Shown: one piece after another, positions 1 through 7,500 of the stretch
Numbering within the stretch: position 1 is the stretch's first letter
Layout: every line of letters begins with the position of its first letter
Assembly: GCA_021805275.1 (NCBI GenBank)
Contig: JAJZFQ010000076.1
Coordinates: 1 to 8,342, forward strand
Length of the DNA: 8,342 nt
Source: Pseudomonadota bacterium
GTDB taxonomy: Bacteria > Pseudomonadota > Gammaproteobacteria > Steroidobacterales > Steroidobacteraceae
Direction of reading: 5' to 3'
Translations under genes and position numbers: made by a program
Notes under the pieces: model-generated
What the model was told of the DNA's origin: nothing
The model's database searches: none
The model's input: the letters and a program-made list of their open reading frames with translations, nothing else

Positions 1-5
1 GGTGA

Positions 6-891
6 CCGCCGGACGCGCTCAGCGCCGCCCCACGCAGAACCGTGAACTCGCTCAACGGCCCGTCAGGGCCAAGACCGCTCGAGTGCTGTCAGGAACAGCG
101 CGATGAGCGGTCAGGGCGGGACTCTAATTCAAGCCAGTTGCGAACGACTTCGATGGCTTTGCCGAGAACGAGCATTTCTGTCTCGAGCTCGCGCGCCGTG
201 TGGGCCTGCCTTCCGCGCGTACTCACTGGCGCTTGATCGGTGACGTCCCCACGCTCATCGCCGAGCGTTACGACCGCGTGGTGCTCGGAGGCCGATGGGT
301 GAGAATCCACCAAGAGGACTGCTGCCAGGCGCTTGGCATTCACCCCGCGTCCAAATACGAAAACGAAGGTGGTCCGGGTTTGCGGGACATCATGGCACTC
401 CTTGAGAGTGCTGATGATCCCATCGCCGATCGCACTCGACTCATGCGCACGGCCTGCTTCATCTACTTGATTGCCGCGACCGACGCTCATGCCAAGAACT
501 ATTCGCTTCTCGTGGCCCCGATCGCCCGAGCATGCGACTCGCTCCGCTTTACGATGTGGCGAGCGCATGGCCTTACCTCATGCGCATTCCCGTGCAGAAA
601 ATGAAGCTCGCGATGCGGGTGGGCAACTACTACCGCTTGAGGCAAATCCAACCGCGACACTTCGATGATCTCGCACGAAGCTGCCGTTACCCACCGGAGG
701 AGCTTCGAGGCTCGCTCATGGAGCTGACGCAGGTCCTACCCGATGAGGCCGCAGCGCTCGGCGCGAGCTTGCGCGGGTTAACTGCGGCAGGCGAGACTCT
801 GGGCGTTCTGGTCGATGCGATTGATAGGCAATGTCGAGCGGTCCTCGGTCGTCTTGCCGCTGCGCCCGCGCGGGTGGCGGGGGTCCGATGA
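6..891 (+). pseudogene. hipA: HipA-family serine/threonine kinase toxin, pseudogene with frameshifts and stops
   Basis: HipA kinases are toxins of HipBA-type toxin-antitoxin modules; E. coli HipA phosphorylates glutamyl-tRNA synthetase. The remnant is read in three frames. Frame 3 (6 to about 60) gives SLNG, matching the P-loop region SLAGxQxKTA. Frame 2 (about 62-520) continues with AKTA, is broken by TGA at 104-106 and TAA at 125-127, and then reads FDGFAENEHFCLELARR, DVPTLIAERYDR, RIHQEDCCQALG, KYENEGGPG and TDAHAKNYSLL. Frame 1 (about 520-891) resumes with RLAPLYDVASAWPY and QKMKLAM and ends at TGA 889-891. The catalytic Asp of TDAHAKN (codon 482-484) and the metal-binding Asp of LYDVAS (codon 553-555) are still there. 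The second shift fits loss of one base near 517-523. The N-terminal part, about the first 130 residues of the family, is missing or outside the window, and no hipB is visible. The family is clear and the gene cannot make a full-length protein as read; sequencing error could explain one lesion but hardly four. Confidence 0.85.
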
Positions 892-1036
892 GTGGCCACT
901 CCACGACGAGCTGACCCTGAGGTCCGCGGATATGCGCACTCCTCCGGCCGCAACGACCTTGCCTACCCGCGAAGGACGGAACCAGAGCTGGAATCGATGG
1001 CGCCGGAAACATGGAACCCATTGATCGAGGCGGAAC

Positions 1037-1387
1037 GTCGATGTCCGCGATGTCCGCCGAGGTGATCGTCACGGCGAGGCGTGAGCCGAGCTTCGGGACC
1101 CGGTGGCTGTGCAGGTATCGTCCGCCTGCGGGTCTTCGCCGCCGGCGAACCTGGCCGAGAAATGCTCGAACCCTTTTCGCCAGGGTCAGCGCGTCCGCCC
1201 GACCGAGTGTGGCCAGGCGCTTGCGGTACTTCACACCGTAGCTGACGACATCCGTCCGACGATCCGCCGGGTAGCCTCGCAGGCCGAGACAGGGGATGTC
1301 ATCATCCCAATAGATGCACGGTGAGTTGTGCGCACCGACATACGCGAGGGGCCGCACGGTGTCCTGGCGCAGTTTGGCGGTGGGCAT
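1037..1387 (-). pseudogene. Tyrosine integrase (phage/island type), N-terminal remnant
   Basis: Integrases of this type insert and excise islands at tRNA genes. Translation from ATG 1387-1385 gives the typical arm-type DNA-binding domain: MPTAKLRQDTV, CIYWDDDIPCLGLRGYP, then YRKRLATLGRADALTL and RAFLGQV at residues 74-80. It is preceded by a GGA-containing ribosome binding site (AGGA about 7 bases upstream). After residue 80 (about 1148) the family sequence continues only in another frame (AGGEDPQADDT, about 1146-1114). The original frame then resumes at 1105 with HRVPKLGSRLAVTITSADI, which matches the start of the core-binding domain. About 30-40 residues normally found between these blocks appear deleted, and a few more are missing after LTL. 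The catalytic domain (Arg, HxxR, Tyr) is absent; these proteins are usually about 400 residues. The frame stays open to 716, but that tail overlaps hipA antisense and does not resemble an integrase. The family call is strong; the exact 3' limit is uncertain. Confidence 0.75.
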
Positions 1388-1496
1388 TTGCGAGTCCTAC
1401 CGTCATTGGAGTGACCAACATGAAACGTACTTGAGCGCATTCGGACCTGAAACGACGCAGGCGTATGATTGTAAGCCATTGAATTCAGCAGAGTAT

Positions 1497-1579
1497 CGTA
1501 GTTCGGCGACCTGCCGCGTAGGCCATGCGGTGGGCTACGAACCGTGAGCTCGGGCGTTCGAATCTCTCCGGGCGCGCCA
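1497..1579 (+). tRNA. tRNA-Arg(ACG)-like remnant, degenerate; probable att site
   Basis: The 3' half is convincing. There is an anticodon loop CTACGAA (1535-1541, anticodon ACG at 1537-1539). A T loop TTCGAAT (1557-1563) is flanked by GGGCG and CTCTC, which pair except at one position. The 3' acceptor strand CGGGCGC (1569-1575) is followed by discriminator G and encoded CCA (1577-1579). The 5' half is poor. CGTAGTTCGGC (1497-1507) resembles the start of the D arm (CGTAGCTCAGC), but the spacing to the anticodon loop is about 11 bases too long. The bases before it do not pair with the acceptor strand (GCGCCCG would be needed), and the anticodon stem keeps only its two inner pairs. I infer a non-functional copy left at an integration junction. 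The antisense reading MARPERFERP is a familiar spurious protein over tRNA genes and supports the identification. Confidence 0.6.
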
Positions 1580-1591
1580 TTTTTCCTTCCG

Positions 1592-1611
1592 CGCCTCGCG
1601 CCGCCGAGGCG
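1592..1611. repeat. Short perfect hairpin just right of the tRNA remnant
   Basis: CGCCTCG (1592-1598) and CGAGGCG (1605-1611) are perfect inverted copies around a 6-base loop. No T-run follows on either strand; the only T-run (1580-1584) lies before the hairpin, directly after the CCA end. It is therefore not a canonical intrinsic terminator. It may be a rho-dependent or relic structure, or chance in GC-rich DNA. Confidence 0.3.
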
Positions 1612-1717
1612 ATCCGATCCCCGCTCCTGTGCCGTCTCGCCCCAGCCGGTTGCCGCTCGCATGGGGCGCGCAGCGTCACGCGTTGCGAGCGAGTTTGAAT
1701 TACCATAGCCGCCCATC

Positions 1718-3169
1718 ATGCGTTGCAGAATCCCATCCTATCTACTGGCCGCCACGGCTCTGTTCGCGGCACTGCCGGCGCACGCCGAGTGGGGCGCACT
1801 CGCGCGCCTGCAGCGCCAGGGCGCGCTGGTCACGGCGTTGGCAGTCGACCTGCGTACCGGCCGGGTCATCGAGCAGCTCAACCCGGACCGGCGCCTGACG
1901 CCGGCCTCGCTGACCAAGCTTGCGACTGCCGCTGCCGCCCTGCAGGCATGGCCGCCGAACGAACAGTTTCAGACCCGGCTGCTGGCGATGCAGCCGCTGC
2001 GCGCGGGGGTACTGCACGGCAATCTGGTGCTTGCCGGCGCCGGCGATCCGTCGCTCGATGACCGTGCGCTGTGGGAACTCGCCGCCGAGGCGCGTGGCGC
2101 CGGGCTTCACGAGGTCACCGGCTCGCTCATCGTCGATCCGCTGCCGTTCGGGACGGTCGCCTGCGGCAACCGCGACCGCTGTGCGGCGCTTCTGCGCAGC
2201 GACAATGCCTACAATGCGCCGCTATCGGCGATCGGCGTGGATTTCGGCACGTGGTGCGTGCGGGTCGTGCCGAGGCGCCCCGGACTCGCCGCCCGCGTCG
2301 AGGGCTGCGGGGTGACGCACCTGCCGATTCCGGTCACGGGCACCATCCGGACCGTCGGCGCACGCGCGCGCCAGACGTTCTGGGTCGAGCGGCGCACCGA
2401 GAACGGCGAGGATACGCTGGCGGTCGGGGGCGATGTGCCCCTGGGCCGCGGCCAGCGCGTCTACCGGGCCATGTCTGATCCGGCGCGCGGCACGGGCCTG
2501 CTGCTGAAAGAGGCGTTGCGCGAGATCGGTGTGCGGATCGCCGGACCGGTGCGCGTGCGCTTCGAGCCGCTGCCGACCGGTGTGCACCTGCTGGCGCGGG
2601 TCGATGGGCTCATGGTGCGCGAGCAGCTGTGGCGGATGCTGCAGTACTCCAATAACTACATCGCCGATGTGCTCACGCTCGACATGGGCGCGATCACGCA
2701 GCCGCACGAGACGCTGGCCTCGGCGAGCACGCTGCTGGAGAACTTCGTGGCGGGCACCGAGTATGGCGATCCGCCGAATCTGGGCCCGCCGCCGCTGTTC
2801 AGCGGCAGCGGTCTGACCACCGGCAACCGGCTCTCGGCGCACGACCTGGTGCAGCTGCTCAGCCACGAGTACCACGACACGCGCCGGTTTGGCGCTTTCT
2901 ATGCCGGACTGGTGGCCCCGCACGATGCGCCGTTTCTGTTTCTGCGCCAGGGCAATGCCGATTGGCTGAACCGCGTGGCGCTGAAGACCGGCACGCTGAA
3001 TGATCCGCGTTCGGTGTGCGGTGTGGCCGGTTACCTGCGCTCGGCGCACGGCGGTTGGATCGCCTTCGCGGCCATCGTCAACGGCGGTCCGCGCTGGCGC
3101 CACGTGCCGCTGTACCAGGCAATCGGCGCCGAACGGTCCGACATCGAGGCGCTCGCACGACGCTATTGA
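1718..3169 (+). CDS. dacB: D-alanyl-D-alanine carboxypeptidase/endopeptidase (PBP4 family, peptidase S13)
   Basis: This is a periplasmic serine peptidase that trims D-Ala from peptidoglycan stem peptides and cleaves cross-links. The 483-residue length matches PBP4 (about 477 in E. coli). Residues 1-23 form a Sec signal peptide ending ALPAHA before EWGALARL. All three active-site motifs are present: SLTK at 64-67 (nucleophile Ser64, Lys67), SNN at 311-313 and KTG at 423-425. The spacing is almost the same as in E. coli PBP4. The large insert between the first and second motifs, which carries the additional PBP4 domains, is present and contains four cysteines (149, 155, 180, 197) that could form disulfides in the periplasm. 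ATG 1718 is the first possible start after an in-frame TAG at 1706-1708 and keeps the signal peptide complete. No Shine-Dalgarno sequence is visible before it. The permease gene follows 55 bases downstream on the same strand. Function is assigned with high confidence. Confidence 0.95.
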   Translation: MRCRIPSYLLAATALFAALPAHAEWGALARLQRQGALVTALAVDLRTGRVIEQLNPDRRLTPASLTKLATAAAALQAWPPNEQFQTRLLAMQPLRAGVLHGNLVLAGAGDPSLDDRALWELAAEARGAGLHEVTGSLIVDPLPFGTVACGNRDRCAALLRSDNAYNAPLSAIGVDFGTWCVRVVPRRPGLAARVEGCGVTHLPIPVTGTIRTVGARARQTFWVERRTENGEDTLAVGGDVPLGRGQRVYRAMSDPARGTGLLLKEALREIGVRIAGPVRVRFEPLPTGVHLLARVDGLMVREQLWRMLQYSNNYIADVLTLDMGAITQPHETLASASTLLENFVAGTEYGDPPNLGPPPLFSGSGLTTGNRLSAHDLVQLLSHEYHDTRRFGAFYAGLVAPHDAPFLFLRQGNADWLNRVALKTGTLNDPRSVCGVAGYLRSAHGGWIAFAAIVNGGPRWRHVPLYQAIGAERSDIEALARRY

Positions 3170-3183
3170 GGCGCGCGAGTCGG

Positions 3184-3226
3184 ACGGGCTTTGCTATCCT
3201 CGGAACATTTACCGGAGGAAGCCCGT
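3184..3226 (+). promoter_or_regulatory. Inverted repeat able to hide the permease ribosome binding site and start codon
   Basis: ACGGGCTT (3184-3191) pairs perfectly over 8 bases with AAGCCCGT (3219-3226). Nested inside, CCTCGG (3198-3203) can pair with CC and GAGG (3212-3213, 3215-3218) around one bulged G and an 8-base loop. The 3' arms contain the GGAGGA ribosome binding site (3214-3219) and the first two bases of the GTG start (3225-3227). In a transcript starting upstream, for instance readthrough from dacB, this would block initiation. Pairing is read directly from the sequence; a regulatory role is inference. Confidence 0.35.
3192..3200 (+). promoter_or_regulatory. Possible extended -10 promoter for the amino-acid permease
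   Basis: TGCTATCCT fits the extended -10 pattern TGn followed by a hexamer matching TATAAT at 4 of 6 positions. No good -35 element lies at the usual distance (the bases there are CGCGCG), as is tolerated for extended -10 promoters. A start near 3207 would give a leader of about 18 bases carrying GGAGGA but lacking the 5' arm of the overlapping inverted repeat. The evidence is a sequence match only. Confidence 0.25.
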
Positions 3227-4598
3227 GGCGCCAGCGCTCGGTGAACGTCAATCGGCCGTCGCGGACCAATGGGGCGAGCGCATGCCGCGCACGGTGGGGC
3301 TGTGGAGCGCCGTCGTGGTGCTGGTGGGGGTCACCGTGGGCAGCGGCATCTTCCGCGTCCCGGCCACGGTCGATGGTCTGCTGCACTCCCCCGGCCCGGC
3401 CATGTTGTGCTGGGCGCTCGGCGGCCTGGTGGCGCTCGCCGGGGCGTTGTCCGTCGCCGAACTCGCCGCGGCGATGCCGCGCTCGGGCGGGATCTTCGCC
3501 TACCTGCTCGAGGCCTATGGTCCACTGCCGGCATTTCTGTTCGGCTGGACGGAGCTCGCGGTCATTCGCGCCTCGGCGCTGGGGGCGACGTCGACCATCT
3601 TCGCCGAGTACCTCGGTTACTTCATTCCGCTCACGCCCGCGCAGATCCACTGGGTTGCCGCCGCCACGATTCTCACCGTCGGCACGATCAACTACATCGG
3701 CGTGAAGCGCGCAGTCGCCGTGCTCGCGCCGGCCACGGTCGCCAAATTCACCGCGCTGCTGGTGCTCGGCCTGCTGGCCTTCACCGCCGTTTCCGGCGGC
3801 ACCGCCGCACCTGCGCACCGCATCATCTGGCAAGGTGGGGCGCACTTGTCGCTGATCGCCACCGCGCTGGTCCCGGTGATGTGGACCTACGACGGCTGGG
3901 CCGATGTGTCATTCATGGGGGGCGAGGTGGCTCGACCACAGCGCACGCTGCCGCTCGCGCTGATCATCGGGACCTGCTGCGTGATGCTGGTCTACCTGGT
4001 GGTCAATCTCGGGTTCCTGTACGCGCTGCCCGCCGAGGCGATTGCGCATGCCCCGCTCGTGGCCACCACGGTCGCGCAGCACATCCCGCTGATCGGCAGC
4101 GCCGGTGCGGTGGTGATCGCGGCCGTCGTGCTGCTCTCCACGTTCAGCGGTCTGCACGCATCGCTCATGACCGGCTCGCGGGTGATTTTCGCCATGGGCG
4201 ATCGCGGTCTGCTGTTTCGCAGCGTCGGTCGTGTCTCGCCCCGCTTCCAAAGTCCCTCGGTGGCGATCTGGATCGCCACCGTGCTCGGCTGCGTGTACGT
4301 GATGCAGAACGACTTCGCGCAACTCGCCGACCGCTTCGTGCTCGGCTTGTGGCCGTTTTACGTGCTCACCGTGGCTGGGGTCTACGTGCTGCGCTACCGG
4401 CAGCCGGATCTCGAGCGCCCGTACCGGACGTGGGGCTACCCGATCGTACCGGCCGTGTTTCTGCTCGCCTCACTCGGGATGCTGGCCAACGCGCTGGTCA
4501 CCGATCCGCGCGATACCGGCGTGACGCTGCTGGTCATCGTGGCCGGCATCCCCATCTACTACCTGTGGCGGCGCTTCACGACTCCCCGGGCGGCATAG
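3225..4598 (+). CDS. APC-superfamily amino-acid permease (SLC7/LAT-like)
   Basis: This is an inner-membrane secondary transporter of 457 residues, the normal length for bacterial APC permeases, with about twelve hydrophobic segments between residues 24 and 449. TM1 contains GSGIF (39-43), the unwound substrate-binding segment. Residues 221-243 hold the TM6-loop signature YDGW followed by GGEVARPQRTLP, typical of LAT/SLC7-type exchangers such as SteT. The C-terminal segment has RYRQPDLERPYRTWGYP (390-406), also usual in the family. The exact substrate cannot be told from sequence. GTG 3225 is chosen because GGAGGA lies 5 bases upstream; the frame is open further up, but that part overlaps dacB in another frame. 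ATG 3282 is a possible later start with a weak site and would still keep all membrane segments. The 3' end overlaps the convergent RND gene by 23 bases, so no terminator fits between them. The leader may be regulated by an RNA fold (3184-3226). Confidence 0.9.
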   Translation: MAPALGERQSAVADQWGERMPRTVGLWSAVVVLVGVTVGSGIFRVPATVDGLLHSPGPAMLCWALGGLVALAGALSVAELAAAMPRSGGIFAYLLEAYGPLPAFLFGWTELAVIRASALGATSTIFAEYLGYFIPLTPAQIHWVAAATILTVGTINYIGVKRAVAVLAPATVAKFTALLVLGLLAFTAVSGGTAAPAHRIIWQGGAHLSLIATALVPVMWTYDGWADVSFMGGEVARPQRTLPLALIIGTCCVMLVYLVVNLGFLYALPAEAIAHAPLVATTVAQHIPLIGSAGAVVIAAVVLLSTFSGLHASLMTGSRVIFAMGDRGLLFRSVGRVSPRFQSPSVAIWIATVLGCVYVMQNDFAQLADRFVLGLWPFYVLTVAGVYVLRYRQPDLERPYRTWGYPIVPAVFLLASLGMLANALVTDPRDTGVTLLVIVAGIPIYYLWRRFTTPRAA

Positions 4599-7500
4599 CC
4601 TCGAGTCGCTCGGGGGCATCCAACTGGTCGCCGAGGATGCGACGCACCGTCACGTAGCACAGCGGGATGATGAGCACGCCGAGGACCACGGCGCTCAACA
4701 TGCCACCCACGACGCAGGTGCCGATATCGTGGCGTGCATTCGCACCGGCGCCGGTGGAGACCACCATCGGGAAGACGCCGAGGATGAACGCGAACGAGGT
4801 CATCACGATCGGCCGGAAGCGCAGCCGCGCCGCCTCGAGTACGGCGTGATGCAGGTTGTACCCCTGGCGTTGCAACTCGACGGCGAACTCCACGATCAGG
4901 ATGGCGTTCTTGGCGGTCAGGCCGATGATCGTGATCAGCCCGATCTTGAAGAACACGTCATTCGAGAGGCCGTGCAGAGTCGCACCCAGCGCGCTGCCGA
5001 TCAGCCCCACCGGAATCGCGAGCAGCACGGCCGCGGGGATGCTCCAGCTCTCGTACAGCGCCGCGAGCGCCAGGTACACCACCAGGATCGACAGCGCGAA
5101 CAGCATCGGTGCCTGCGCGCGCGAGAAATTCTCCTGTAGCGACTGACCGGCCCAGTCGTAGCCGAACCCGTGCGGCAGATCGCGCGTCACCAGGCGCTGC
5201 ATCTCGCTCATCGCCTGGCCGGAGCTGTAACCCCGACCTGCCGCACCGATGATTTCCACCGCCGGATACCCGTCGTAGCGGGTCAGTGCCGGGGCGGCGA
5301 CCGTCCATCGGGTCTGTGTCACGGCCGACAACGGCACCATGGACCCGGTGCTGCCGTCGACGTAGAACTGCTGCAGATCGCGCGGCCCCATGCGATACGG
5401 TGCGGCGGCCTGCACCAGCACCTGTTCGACACGGCCGTCGTAGATGAAGTCGTTGGCGAACACCGGTGCGAGCATCAGCTGAATGGCTTGGTAGGCTTGC
5501 TGCGTCGAGACGCCCATCGCACCGGCCTCGACCCGATCGACGTGCAGGTGCAGCTCCGGCTCGGGCGCCAGCCCGTTGATGCGCACGTTGTAGAGCAGCG
5601 GATCGTGGTTGGCCTGGGCGATGAGCTTGTGGGCCGCGGCATCGAGCGCGGTGCGGCCGAGCCCGGCCCGGTCCTCCAGATAGAAGTCGAAGCCGCCGAA
5701 CTGGCCGAGTCCCTGGATGGTCGGCTTATTGACCACGAAGATCTTCGCGTTGTGGATGTGCTGCTTGGCCTGGCGGTTGGCCCAGCGGATCACCTGATCG
5801 GCGGTCTCGGAGCGATCGCTCCAGGGCACCAAGTGCATGAACGCCCGGCCGGCGTTCTCAGAGTTGCCCGCGAAGCCGCTGCCGGCGAGCTGGAACACAT
5901 CGTGCACCGCCGGGTTCTTGATCATGATCTGATAGAACTGGTGCAGCACCGCCTCGGTGCGCTGCAGAGTCGCGCCCGCGGGCAGCTCGACGCTCGCCAT
6001 GATGTCGCCCTGGTCTTCGTCCGGCACGAAGCTGCCCGGGAGCTTCACGAACAGGAACAGTCCGAGCGCGAGCATCACGGCGAATCCGGTCATCCAGCGC
6101 GGCAGGTGCTTGACGGACTCGAACACGCGGCGCACGTACGCCGCGCGGGTGCCCTCGAACGCCCGGTTGAAATATCGGAACACCACGTTCGCCTTCAGAT
6201 GCTCCGGGCGCATCAGCGAGGCGCACAGGGCCGGGGAGAACGACATTGCCAGCAGTGCCGAGAACCCGATCGACAGCGCGATGGTGAGCGCGAACTGGCG
6301 GTAGATCACCCCGGTGCTGCCGCTTTGCAGCGCGCTCGGAATGAACACCGCGGCGAGCACCAGCGTGATCGCCACGATCGCCCCGGTAATCTGCCGCATC
6401 GCCTTGCGGGTCGCCTCCATCGGCGGCAGATGCTCCTCGCGCATGATGCGATCGACCGCTTCGACCACCACGATGGCGTCGTCGACGACGATGCCGATGG
6501 CCAGCACCATGGCGAACAGCGTCAGCTGGTTGATCGAGTAGCCGAGCGCGTAGACCCCGATCATCGCCCCGAGCAGCGCCGTCGGTACGACCAGCATCGG
6601 TACCAGGGTGGCGCGAAAGCTCTGCAGAAACACCAGCATCACGATGAATACGAGCGCGAAAGCCTCGAGCAGCGTAATCGCCACGTCCTTGATCGCGGCC
6701 TTGATGAAGATCGTCGAGTCGACCGGCGTGAACCAGGTGACACCGGGCGGGAAACTCTTCTGCAGCTGCGCCATCTTGGCATTGATCAGCTTCATCACCG
6801 TGAGCGCATTCGCCCCCGGCAGCAGCTGCACGCCGAACGGCGCGACTACGGTGCGGTTGACCTTGCCGGCGAAGGAGTAGTTCTGCAGGCCGAGCTGAAC
6901 GTCGGCGACGTTCTTCAGATAGACCGACGTGCCGTTGGTATTGGTGCGCAGCAGGATGTTGCGGAACTGCTGCGGTGTGTCGAACCACCCCTGGGTCGTC
7001 ACGGTCGCCGTGGTCTGCTGGCCCGGGACCGCCGGAGCGGCGCCGATCGAGCCGGCGGCGATCTGGATGTTCTGGCCCTGAACGGCCGCGAGCGCGGTGG
7101 CCGCCGACATGTCGTAGGCGTGCAGTCGCGTGGGGTTCAGCCAGATGCGCATGGCGTAGTCGGAGCCGAACAGATTGGCCGAGCCGACGCCCGGGATGCG
7201 CGCGATCTGATCGATGATGTGCGCGGCCACCCAGTGATTGAGTTCGGCGCGATCCGGGCCGCCCGGTCGGGCACGCAGCGCGAGTACGGCCAGGAACCCG
7301 GCGCTCGACTTGTCGACGTTGATGCCCTGCTGATTGACCTCGGTCGGCAGCTGCGGCTCGGCGAGCGCGACGCGGTTCTGAGTCTGCACCTCGGCGATGT
7401 CCGGGTCCGTTCCGGTGGCGAAGGTGAGGGTGATCTGCGACTGCCCGTAGCTCGACTGCGATGTGAAATAGAGCAGGTTGTCGATGCCGGTGAGCTGTTG

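Larger units (their letters stand above)
1..1579. mobile_element. Right-hand end of a decayed tRNA-associated genomic island
   Basis: This is a region-level call built from three observations: a broken hipA gene, the N-terminal remnant of a tyrosine integrase pointing away from the boundary, and a tRNA-Arg(ACG)-like 3' end that closes the region. Tyrosine-recombinase islands commonly insert into a tRNA 3' end and leave a copy of that end at the far junction. Given the direction of the tRNA remnant (CCA toward the right), the element would lie to its left, with the intact tRNA outside the window. Both coding sequences are degraded, while the genes to the right are intact. The left limit is not visible. 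The boundary at 1579 is inferred; no matching direct repeat can be seen within the window. Confidence 0.45.

Noticed and set aside
716..1036. The C-terminal 107 codons of the open integrase frame as functional coding sequence
   Set aside because: It loses all resemblance to integrases, is Arg/Pro-rich, and part of it lies antisense to the hipA remnant.
1592..1611. Hairpin as an intrinsic terminator
   Set aside because: There is no T-run after the stem on either strand; it is listed only as an inverted repeat.
1231..1719. Minus-strand open frames containing GAPGEIRTPE and MARPERFERP
   Set aside because: These are recurrent spurious proteins produced by reading tRNA genes antisense. They support the tRNA remnant rather than a gene.
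2222..3103. A 293-codon minus-strand open frame opposite dacB
   Set aside because: It has Arg/His/Gln-rich composition without motifs, while dacB carries all its active-site motifs in the opposite frame.
3269..4657. A 462-codon plus-strand open frame overlapping the permease in another frame
   Set aside because: It is Arg/Gly/Ala/His-rich with no membrane segments, and the in-frame permease has full family signatures.
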